DNA of 64,000 nucleotides from a bacterium (GTDB lineage Bacteria; Orphanbacterota; Orphanbacteria; Orphanbacterales; Orphanbacteraceae): assembly GCA_025782575.1 (NCBI GenBank), contig JALGYY010000017.1:299892-363891 (forward strand), read 5' to 3'. The notes under the pieces were generated by a model, which made no database searches, was not told the DNA's origin, and was given only the letters and a program-made list of their open reading frames with translations. The stretch's first letter is position 1; the number at the start of each line of letters is the position of its first letter. Positions 33,955 to 41,713 of the stretch are shown piece by piece. The translations under genes were made by a program, and so were the position numbers.

Positions 33955-35991
33955 GTGCGGATTTCCCCCCGAAGCGTCGTGCTACCCGTGGCACTGATAC
34001 TACTGGATCTGCTGGCACTGAACGGCGCCTATCTGACCGCCCTGTTCCTCCGTTTCCATGACCACGATCTTTCCCAGTGGATCCCCCGGTTCGGTCTCTC
34101 CTATCTCTATCTGCTGATTGCAACGATCCTGATCTATCTGGTTCTCACGATCTACCACAGAGAGTACGCATTCCCGAGGCGTTTCAAGCCGACCCACGTT
34201 CTTCCCCGGATGGCGCAGATCATGTTGATCACCGTGCTGATATCGGTAATGGTCATTTTTCTGTCCAAGGGACTCTCCCGCACCGGACAGGTCTACCATT
34301 TCTCAAGGCCAACCCTGGTCGCTTTCTGGGTAATCGCGTATTTCTACACCTCGGCCGGCCGCTTTCTGATCGGCGTTGTTCAGCTCTATCTTTTCGGACG
34401 GGGCTTCCTGCAGAGACCGGTGCTCCTCGCAGGTGAAGGCGCGCCCATGAAGGATTTCCTGTTCCGTCTCCAGTTCAATCGTTGGTTCAGTGTTCGCACA
34501 GTGGGCACAGTCGTTGTTCGGCCGGAAAACAGCTCGCCGATCGATCCGGGTAGTACCCATCTTGCCGGCGAGAATGAGCTGGCCGCTCATCTGGAGGCGA
34601 ACGGGATTCATGAGTTGTTCCTGGCTGCTCCGCCGGACGATCTCGCCCAGATTTTTGCGATTACGGGAGCCTGCCGCCGGACCGGCGTTCACATTCGTAT
34701 GCTTCCCGAACACCTTCAGATCGTGATCAGCCATATTTTGCTATCGGAAGCGCTCCCCGTTCCTGATCGCACCAAAGAGGATCTGGTGTTCGAACTCTAT
34801 CAGCAGATCGATTCCCGAACCTCTCTCGACCTCGCCACAGTCGCCATGATCGGAGCGAAGGGAATTCCCCCTACTTTCGGCGGGATCGAGCATCATGTCG
34901 CGGAGTTGACACAGCGCCTTGCGAGACAGGGCTTTCACGTCATGGTCTACTCGCGACCTTACTACACCAGCATCGAGGGCCGCTTTCAGGGTGTGGAGAT
35001 TGTCCGACTGCCGACCATTCAGACTAAACATCTGGACGCTATTACTCACACACTTCTCGCCTCGCTTCATATCATGTTCCACAAAGTAGATGTTGCCCAC
35101 TATCACGCTCAGGGGCCTTCCATCTTTTCATTCTGGCCTCGACTGTTCGGCATTCGAACCGTTTCGACCATTCACGGGCTCGACTGGCGGCGGGAAAAAT
35201 GGGGGGCGTTCGCCAAGAAGTGCCTCAAGCTGGGCGAGCTCGGGTCCGCCCGTTTCCCCACACGAACGGTGACGGTATCACGCACATTGAAGCGCTACTA
35301 TGAGAAGCACTACAATCGACAGGTGACCTATATCCCGAATGGGATCGGAATTGGCGACTTACCTCCTCCGACAGAAATCAAAGAGAAGTTCGGATTGGAA
35401 TCGGGAAGCTATGCGCTGTTCGTAGGGCGGCTCGTTCCTGAAAAGGGCTGCCACTATCTGATCGAGGCGTTTCGCCAGGTGAAGACCGATCTCAAACTGG
35501 TAATCGCCGGAGGGTCGAGCCACTCCGATGAATATGCGGAAAGTCTGAAAGAGCTGGCCCGGGGAGACGACCGCGTTCAATTCCTTGGATACGTTTACGG
35601 AGAAGCTCTCAGCGAGCTCTACACCCACTCCCACATCTATGTTCATCCCTCCGATCTCGAAGGTCTGTCGATCGCGCTTCTGGAAGCTCTCTCCTTCGGC
35701 GCGTGCGTGCTCGTATCTGACATCGATGAAAATCTGGAAGTTCTTTGTGATGCGGATACGCCTATCAATCACTGGAACCTGACACCACCTCAGCCGGGAG
35801 CGCCTGTAGGATTTCGATTCAAGCGAAGTGATGTGGGTGATCTCACCCGGACGATCCAGACTCTGCTGGGCGAAGAAGAGAGTGTTGCTGTCATGCGGGC
35901 CAAGTCACGGGACTGGCTTTCCAGTCGTTACGACTGGGATCATGTTGCGAGCGAAACCGCCAACGTCTATCTGGATATTATCAGGAAGTAA
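33955..35991 (+). CDS. Fusion of polyprenyl-transferase-like membrane domain with GT4 glycosyltransferase
   Basis: 678 residues. The first about 150 residues hold four to five membrane helices (VVLPVALILLDLLALNGAYL and others). A CoA-binding-like Rossmann domain follows (about 155-290). Both resemble the N-terminal half of WbaP/WcaJ-type phosphoglycosyltransferases. Instead of the usual catalytic sugar-transferase domain, a complete GT4 enzyme follows from about 300: MIGAKGIPPTFGGIEHHVAE, VSTIHGLDWRREKW, YIPNGIG, FVGRLVPEKGCHYLIEAF, LEGLSIALLEALSFG. The start is probably GTG at 33955; the upstream frame to 33781 lacks a signal of coding. Likely a membrane-bound surface-glycan enzyme. Confidence 0.85.
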   Translation: MRISPRSVVLPVALILLDLLALNGAYLTALFLRFHDHDLSQWIPRFGLSYLYLLIATILIYLVLTIYHREYAFPRRFKPTHVLPRMAQIMLITVLISVMVIFLSKGLSRTGQVYHFSRPTLVAFWVIAYFYTSAGRFLIGVVQLYLFGRGFLQRPVLLAGEGAPMKDFLFRLQFNRWFSVRTVGTVVVRPENSSPIDPGSTHLAGENELAAHLEANGIHELFLAAPPDDLAQIFAITGACRRTGVHIRMLPEHLQIVISHILLSEALPVPDRTKEDLVFELYQQIDSRTSLDLATVAMIGAKGIPPTFGGIEHHVAELTQRLARQGFHVMVYSRPYYTSIEGRFQGVEIVRLPTIQTKHLDAITHTLLASLHIMFHKVDVAHYHAQGPSIFSFWPRLFGIRTVSTIHGLDWRREKWGAFAKKCLKLGELGSARFPTRTVTVSRTLKRYYEKHYNRQVTYIPNGIGIGDLPPPTEIKEKFGLESGSYALFVGRLVPEKGCHYLIEAFRQVKTDLKLVIAGGSSHSDEYAESLKELARGDDRVQFLGYVYGEALSELYTHSHIYVHPSDLEGLSIALLEALSFGACVLVSDIDENLEVLCDADTPINHWNLTPPQPGAPVGFRFKRSDVGDLTRTIQTLLGEEESVAVMRAKSRDWLSSRYDWDHVASETANVYLDIIRK

Positions 35992-36010
35992 GATTGGTCG
36001 GGGTGTGGCG

Positions 36011-36117
36011 TTGCTCGGCCGGTCCATTTAGTTCTGGGGACACAATACTCAATTCCCAAACATGTTCTGGCTGAATTGAGTATTGTGTCCCCAGAACTAA
36101 ATGGACCGGCCGAGCAA
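36011..36117. repeat. Perfect 45-bp inverted repeat (REP/MITE-like palindrome)
   Basis: Left arm 36011-36055 and right arm 36073-36117 are exact reverse complements, with a 17-nt loop. The arms contain GGGGACACAATACTCAATT, a sequence type I recall near REP-associated (RAYT/IS200-like) transposases; that link is from memory. It lies in the convergent gap between the GT4 fusion gene and the SPOR gene, where it could also act as a two-way terminator. No transposase is in the window. Confidence 0.85.
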
Positions 36118-36196
36118 GCAGGCGAGGGACGACGTGAGGAGTCCCGCAGCACCTCCCGGAAGGAGGATTGCCCGGCTCGGGAAGGAAAACAGTCCG

Positions 36197-37474
36197 CTAG
36201 AATCCGGTTCTCCTGACCGCCAGGGTATACTCGATCCCGTACTGGTCGGCAAGCTTCACGGCCTCATCGCTTGCACGGTCATAGTCGTCAAAATTGCCGA
36301 CGAGAATCCGATACCAGATCCCCCGGTCCCCGAGATCCCTCTCTTCGATCGTGACCTGCGAGCCCCGCTTGACCCAGCGGGCAAAATCAACCTCCGCCTG
36401 ATCCAATGTGCTGAACGAGGCGACATGAACGGCGAATCGATTGAGGGCAAAAGTAGGCTCCGGCACTATCGGTCGGGGAGGCGCCGTCACAATCGGATCA
36501 GCATGAGTGGCGGGCATCTCGACATCCATTTCTTCGGCCGGCGCTTCGAGCACGACAACAGATATCTCCTCTGCGGCGGGAGTCTGTTCCAGTTCCGCTG
36601 TCGCATCAGCCTCATCCGTGATCTGTTCATCTGTCGTGTCGGCAGGCAGATGAAGAATAACGTCTTCAATCGGATCGGGCTCAGCAAGAAGAACGACTTC
36701 TTCGAGACGGTCTGTCAGCAATGGAACAGCTCTCTCTTCGTTCTCGCCATCTGAATGGTTCCATGTCTCGAGTTCGGCGAGCTCGACTGAACCAAGCGGA
36801 TCGACAACGGGCCAGTTAATCTCGTCTACTTCCGCCGGAAGCTCGATCGGAATCTCTGTCTCCGGTTCAGCCGGCACTGTTGCCGCGATCACCTCTTCGA
36901 GATCTGAAGTCTTTGATTCCATCATGGCCATCAGGTCGTCAGCCGAAGTGAACAACGTGTCGTAACGTATTCTCCCTTCAAGAGAGAGGATCTCGACCCC
37001 TACTTCCTCTCCCCCGAAGAGAGAAGAAACGATCTCGTCAGAGAGGACATCGCCCGGGCTTCCGGACGGCGATATCGCCGGGACCGGCTGCACCGATCGT
37101 CCCTGGTTCATGGCAAAGCGATCGATCGGGGTTGGTTCGGCAAACGAACGCTTCAACCCTGCCAGGGAAAAAACAAATGATATGGCCGAGAGGCCGACCA
37201 TGATCTTTTCTCGTCCGGAAGCATCCCAATAAGGACTGGCATCGTCCCCCACCGCCTCCAGTTCATCAGCACGATCGTTATAGAATCGAAGGTCAATCAT
37301 GCTGGATGTAAGCAGGGTAGCATTCAGCAGGGTGAGGGCACCCCAGAAGAGCGTAGAGCCGTGAGCCCTCTGTGCGGCGTAGTCTTCCGCAGTCGTGATC
37401 GATTGATCTGCAATGGCCTGGTGGGGAAACACGAGAGCAAAGCAGCTCGCTGCGAGAATGAAATGTTTGATCAT
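36197..37474 (-). CDS. SPOR-domain cell-envelope protein
   Basis: 425 residues. Signal peptide (FILAASCFALVFPHQAIA), a hydrophobic region with two possible helices (STLFWGALTLLNATLL, IMVGLSAISFVFSLAGL), then a long acidic, low-complexity linker rich in Glu, Pro and Ala (about 150-345). It ends in a SPOR domain of about 75 residues (RFAVHVASFSTLDQAEVDFARW, GIWYRILVGNFDDYDRA). SPOR domains bind denuded peptidoglycan at division sites. ATG at 37474 follows AAGGGGGCTGAAG. Divergent from trpS. The long acidic linker is characteristic of envelope-spanning proteins. Confidence 0.85.
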   Translation of the reverse strand: MIKHFILAASCFALVFPHQAIADQSITTAEDYAAQRAHGSTLFWGALTLLNATLLTSSMIDLRFYNDRADELEAVGDDASPYWDASGREKIMVGLSAISFVFSLAGLKRSFAEPTPIDRFAMNQGRSVQPVPAISPSGSPGDVLSDEIVSSLFGGEEVGVEILSLEGRIRYDTLFTSADDLMAMMESKTSDLEEVIAATVPAEPETEIPIELPAEVDEINWPVVDPLGSVELAELETWNHSDGENEERAVPLLTDRLEEVVLLAEPDPIEDVILHLPADTTDEQITDEADATAELEQTPAAEEISVVVLEAPAEEMDVEMPATHADPIVTAPPRPIVPEPTFALNRFAVHVASFSTLDQAEVDFARWVKRGSQVTIEERDLGDRGIWYRILVGNFDDYDRASDEAVKLADQYGIEYTLAVRRTGF

Positions 37475-37615
37475 CTTCAGCCCCCTTTTTGCTGTTTTCC
37501 CACTTTTCGGCCCCAAAGGGCCATCCCTTGACACCTGCCGCCGCCGATTGCTATGCTACTGCAACTCTTGAACTTGCAGAGAATCCATACCAGCGGCCCG
37601 GAGAGGAATCGTTCC

Positions 37616-38590
37616 ATGAGTCGACTTTTCAGCGGCATTCAGCCGAGCGGCGAGCTCACGATCGGCAACTACCTGGGAGCGATCAGGAACTGGGTTTCGC
37701 TGCTGGATCAGTATAGCTCAATTTTCTGTATCGTCGACCTCCATGCTCAGACAATTCAATACGAGCCGCAGGAAATGCAGGACCGTATTCTGGCAGCCAT
37801 GGCGGCGAATATGGCCGCCGGTCTCGATCCGGATCGGTGCATCATCTTCGTCCAGTCTCATGTTGTGGAGCATACAGAGCTTACATGGTACCTGAATACG
37901 GTGACCCCCATGGGTGATCTGGGACGAATGACTCAGTTCAAGGAGAAGTCGCAGCAGCATAAAGAGAACATCAATGTCGGCCTGTTCAGCTACCCGGTTC
38001 TTCAATCCGCCGATATTCTCCTCTACAAAGCTGACAAGGTCCCGGTCGGGGAGGATCAGGTGCAGCATATCGAACTGTCGCGGGAAGTGGCCCGCCGCTT
38101 CAATTCCCGTTACGGCGACGTCTTCCCCGAGCCTGAGGCGCTTCTCTCACCCACCCCCCGCCTCATGGGTCTGGACGGCAAAAACAAGATGTCCAAGTCG
38201 ATGAACAACTATATCGGGCTCGTTGAAGAGCCCGAGTCAATCCGCAAGAAGCTCGCCGGCGCCATGACCGACGAGAACCGAAAGAGACGGACCGATCCCG
38301 GAAACCCGGATATCTGCAACATCTTTACTCTTCACAAGTCCTTTTCATCTGACGAAGAGGTCGGTATGGTGGACACGGAGTGCCGGAGGGCCGGAATCGG
38401 CTGTGTGGACTGCAAGAAAATGCTGGCGGACAATATGCTTGTGGAACTGGATCCGATCCGCGAGCGATATCATGATCTGCAGAAAGATCCTGACCGGCTC
38501 CGCCATATCCTCCAGAAGGGGGCCGATCAGGCACGGCCGATTGCGGAGGAGACTATCCGGGAAGTGCGCAAGGCAATGGGTCTTCGATAG
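37616..38590 (+). CDS. trpS: Tryptophanyl-tRNA synthetase
   Basis: 324 residues. Class I aminoacyl-tRNA synthetase charging tRNA-Trp. The HIGH-type motif is GELTIGNYLGA, and the KMSKS loop is NKMSKSMNNYIG. SGIQPSG at the N-terminus and the GEDQVQHIELSREVARRFN segment are typical for bacterial TrpS. ATG at 37616 follows CGGAGAGGAATCGTTCC; the upstream frame is not conserved. No T-box-like leader is visible. The following outer-membrane protein gene overlaps its 3' end. Confidence 0.97.
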   Translation: MSRLFSGIQPSGELTIGNYLGAIRNWVSLLDQYSSIFCIVDLHAQTIQYEPQEMQDRILAAMAANMAAGLDPDRCIIFVQSHVVEHTELTWYLNTVTPMGDLGRMTQFKEKSQQHKENINVGLFSYPVLQSADILLYKADKVPVGEDQVQHIELSREVARRFNSRYGDVFPEPEALLSPTPRLMGLDGKNKMSKSMNNYIGLVEEPESIRKKLAGAMTDENRKRRTDPGNPDICNIFTLHKSFSSDEEVGMVDTECRRAGIGCVDCKKMLADNMLVELDPIRERYHDLQKDPDRLRHILQKGADQARPIAEETIREVRKAMGLR

Positions 38591-40667
38591 CATTCCCATC
38601 CCACGCACTTCTTGTCTCGGACTCATTCTCTCGATCTCCATCCTCTTTTCCACTTCCTCCTACGCCCAGACCGCTCGCATCTTTCACACCCCCCTCCCCC
38701 CTCTTTCGTCAGGCGATCAGGCGATCGTTTCGTTCCGCTTGGAGGGAGACGATCCGGCGGTCTCGGCTGATGTCGCGGCGCGCCGGACAGGTGATACTGA
38801 GTTCGAACGCTTTGCCGCAAGGGAACGGGGAGGAACCTGGACTGTCACACTGCCTGGCCGCCTCTCTGCGGCCCCCGGTATCGAGTACGCCATACTCGTG
38901 AACACTGAGAGCGGCCTCGTTGTGTCGAGCCCGGAAAATGCCCCTCTCGAGCATCCCCACTTAGCCATCGTTACCGCTGAAAACGCCGCCGCCCGAATCG
39001 TGATTCTCGCGCCTGAACCGGATGGTGTGGTGGAGCGGCAGTCCGATCTTCTGCTGAGCGTCCTCTTCGATCCTCCCGTGTTCGAGCAGGACATCTCGCT
39101 CCTCTATCTAGACGGCCGGGAAATCACGAAAGGGATCGAACGGACAGAGGATTATATTCTCCATCAACCGGAAAACGAAATTGCACCGGGAGCACATGAA
39201 GTAACGGTCGTTCTGATCGATGAAAACGGGCGGAGTATCGAAAAGAAGTGGTCATTCTTCTATCGTGAATACAGGAAGAAACGGGAGCTCAATCTTTCCG
39301 GAAAGGTCGAGGTCGGCTGGGCATCGGTGCAGACCGGGAATGTGAGCGGCACACCGTACCCACCCTACGACGAGACATCATCACTCCGATTCGATCTGTA
39401 CGGTTACGGCGATTGGGGAGGGCGCGCGATTTACGTAGCTGCGTCGAGAGACCCGATCTACGACGATGAGATCCGCGCTACCGGGCGGATTTCGGGCGAT
39501 CATATCGGGGTCGAGGCGGGTGACATCTATCCATCGTTCAGTGAGCTCTCCGTCTCCTGGCTCTCCGGCGAAGGGGGGCAGCTCTCGCTTACGGGCGGTC
39601 CCTTGAGAAGCCAATCGTTTTGGGTTCGCACACTGTCATCCGATACAACCGGCGGGTTCGGCACCTACTCGCAGTTCATTGCGGGAGAAAAGCTCTCCTT
39701 CAGGAACGAACGCTTTGAGGGAAATCTGCAGGTCGCGTACGGCTGGGAAAATGAGGAGTCCATACCGGAATCTCTTCGATTCCTGGTACCGATCAAGAAC
39801 CTCGTCGCCACAGCCGGGGCGGGGGTCGGTCTGGCGTGGGGAATGAAGATCGAGATCGAGGGGGGCGTGAGCGATACCGAGGGGGATGACACGACTAAGG
39901 CAGGCGCGTTTCGTACCCTCCTGACCATTCATGACGACCCCTCCCGGCGGCTTCTGATCGAGTATCACACGTACGACCCGAGTTACTACGCGCTCGGCAG
40001 CCCGACGGTGGACGGCGGAGAGCGTGGTTTTCTGGTTGACGGGACGATTCGATTCGGCAACTGGGTGAGGCAATCGGCCAAAGTCGAACTCTACGATGAC
40101 CGTGACTCTTTTCAGAAAATCAAAGATGGACGTTCGATCGTTCAACTCTACGGACGAACCGACCTCTATTGGAAAAGGGGACAGGCCTCGCTCAATCCGT
40201 ACTTTCTTTTTCGGACGTATGAGATTCCATATGACGAGGCCGAAGGGGGGGCTCCCTATCGGAGCCGGTATGGATCGGCCGGGGTCTACGGACGATGGGG
40301 GAAACACAATCTCTCGCTGATCGGCACTCGATCGATTACCACCTCCACCACGGACACTGAGACCTGGACGGCGGCCGCCTATCTAAGCGGGGTTGCGGCG
40401 GGGGATCGTGTTCGCTGGAAGATCGGCGAACGCTATGGGGCGACCGAATCAACCGGGGAAATATTCAGCGACCTCACGAACGACCTCGTTTCGGCCGAGG
40501 GGCTGTTGTCTGACGAAGAGCGCTGGACCTTCATCGCCGAAACGAGTTTACGGATCGGCCGGTTCGATTGGCGTGCCGAGTATGAACGGATCACGGAGGA
40601 CGACCCAGTTGATGAGATCCGGTTTATTCAGCATCTCTTTTCGCTCGTTGCCGGCCGACGGTTCTAG
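38541..40667 (+). CDS. Outer-membrane beta-barrel protein with Ig-like N-terminal domains
   Basis: About 708 residues. After a signal peptide (CLGLILSISILFSTSSYA) come two Ig-like domains (about 45-240), then a long series of amphipathic strands ending in AGRRF, a terminal aromatic typical of outer-membrane barrels. The start is uncertain: TTG at 38541 gives a basic n-region and a good signal peptide but lies inside trpS. ATG at 38472 and a non-canonical ATT at 38592, just after the trpS stop, are alternatives. It heads a run of genes ending with an ECF sigma, a membrane anti-sigma and an Ig-repeat protein. No porin subfamily is recognised. Confidence 0.75.
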   Translation: MRRRLSGKCARQWVFDSIPIPRTSCLGLILSISILFSTSSYAQTARIFHTPLPPLSSGDQAIVSFRLEGDDPAVSADVAARRTGDTEFERFAARERGGTWTVTLPGRLSAAPGIEYAILVNTESGLVVSSPENAPLEHPHLAIVTAENAAARIVILAPEPDGVVERQSDLLLSVLFDPPVFEQDISLLYLDGREITKGIERTEDYILHQPENEIAPGAHEVTVVLIDENGRSIEKKWSFFYREYRKKRELNLSGKVEVGWASVQTGNVSGTPYPPYDETSSLRFDLYGYGDWGGRAIYVAASRDPIYDDEIRATGRISGDHIGVEAGDIYPSFSELSVSWLSGEGGQLSLTGGPLRSQSFWVRTLSSDTTGGFGTYSQFIAGEKLSFRNERFEGNLQVAYGWENEESIPESLRFLVPIKNLVATAGAGVGLAWGMKIEIEGGVSDTEGDDTTKAGAFRTLLTIHDDPSRRLLIEYHTYDPSYYALGSPTVDGGERGFLVDGTIRFGNWVRQSAKVELYDDRDSFQKIKDGRSIVQLYGRTDLYWKRGQASLNPYFLFRTYEIPYDEAEGGAPYRSRYGSAGVYGRWGKHNLSLIGTRSITTSTTDTETWTAAAYLSGVAAGDRVRWKIGERYGATESTGEIFSDLTNDLVSAEGLLSDEERWTFIAETSLRIGRFDWRAEYERITEDDPVDEIRFIQHLFSLVAGRRF

Positions 40668-40697
40668 GAGACCAAAAGATAGCCGGGAACCAAACAG

Positions 40698-41207
40698 ATG
40701 GTTCGAGGAACAGACTTGAATAGGAGACCGCCATTCCATCGGTTGATCGACCGGCATGGCCGGACGCTCTGGGCGTATTTCATGGCCGCTACCGGGAGTA
40801 AGGAGACCGCCTCCGACCTCACGCAGGAGACTTTTCTGCAGGCGTTTCGAGGTTGGAAACGATTTCGAGGGGAGAGCAAACCGTTCACCTGGCTCTACGC
40901 CATCGCCAGAAAAATCCTGGCCAGGCACTACCGGAGAGCGGGAGTGGAACGAAGAGCGGAAGAGCGGTTGAAATCGGAAGCGGCCGGGTCGTGCCCCGGC
41001 GACTCCTCCGACGAGGAGAGAGGCTTCATGATTCGGCAGGCGGTGTCGCAGCTTTCGGAACCATTTCGGGAGGCCATACTGCTGCACTACTTCGCCGATC
41101 TCTCCGTCGCCCGGATCGCCGAGTCACTCGGCATACCGGAAGGGACGGTTAAGTCGAGACTGGCGAGGGGCCGCAAGATACTGAACCGGATGTGGGAGCA
41201 GGTATGA
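40698..41207 (+). CDS. ECF-type RNA polymerase sigma factor
   Basis: 169 residues, standard ECF size. Region 2 includes SDLTQETFLQAFRGWKRF and SKPFTWLYAIARKILARHYRR. Region 4 is SQLSEPFREAILLHYFADL followed by SVARIAESLGIPEGTVKSRL, a clear RpoE-like helix-turn-helix. The stop overlaps the start of the membrane protein that follows (ATGA), the usual sigma/anti-sigma arrangement. It may control the barrel and Ig-repeat genes around it. The upstream barrel gene ends 30 bp earlier on the same strand. Confidence 0.93.
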   Translation: MVRGTDLNRRPPFHRLIDRHGRTLWAYFMAATGSKETASDLTQETFLQAFRGWKRFRGESKPFTWLYAIARKILARHYRRAGVERRAEERLKSEAAGSCPGDSSDEERGFMIRQAVSQLSEPFREAILLHYFADLSVARIAESLGIPEGTVKSRLARGRKILNRMWEQV

Positions 41208-41713
41208 ACGGGATCACGGAACAGGATTTGAAACAGGAGGGGGAGCGCGTGCTGGGTAGTGCGCCGCCCGATCTCGAGGCTCGTCTTGGGCGTGCGGTCC
41301 GACGTGACCGAACCATCCGGATTCGAGCTGCTGTTGCTGCTCTCGCTGCGATTCTTCTGATCGGCGGTTACATCCTCACCCGCGCCCCGGGACAGAGATC
41401 TTCCCCGGAATCAGCTGCACTCGGCACACCCGATTATCTGAATGTTGCGCTCATTTCCCCACCGGAAGAATCGCCTATCCATCTGGACGGGGAACCGATT
41501 TGCGCCGCCATTTATCCTCCCCTGCTGAACGGTGTGGTCCGCGTATATTTCGATGAGCAGGATCTGACTTCGATCGCCGAGCGAAACGATCATTTCATCA
41601 TACTGGATCCGCCCCGTGAGACAGCGGCCGGACCCCACCTCCTCCGACTCGAATTGATCGATCAGGAGGGAAAATTACGGGGAGAACCGACATGGGTCAT
41701 TTACATACTATGA
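41204..41713 (+). CDS. Probable membrane anti-sigma factor
   Basis: 169 residues. A short cytoplasmic part (about 1-40, LKQEGERVLGSAPPDLEARL) precedes one membrane helix (AAVAALAAILLIGGYIL). An extracytoplasmic Ig-like domain of about 110 residues follows (EESPIHLDGEPICAAIYPPL, HLLRLELIDQEGK). No zinc-binding anti-sigma motif is visible, so the assignment depends on ATGA coupling to the ECF sigma gene and on topology. Its own stop overlaps the next gene start as ATGA. Confidence 0.6.
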   Translation: MNGITEQDLKQEGERVLGSAPPDLEARLGRAVRRDRTIRIRAAVAALAAILLIGGYILTRAPGQRSSPESAALGTPDYLNVALISPPEESPIHLDGEPICAAIYPPLLNGVVRVYFDEQDLTSIAERNDHFIILDPPRETAAGPHLLRLELIDQEGKLRGEPTWVIYIL

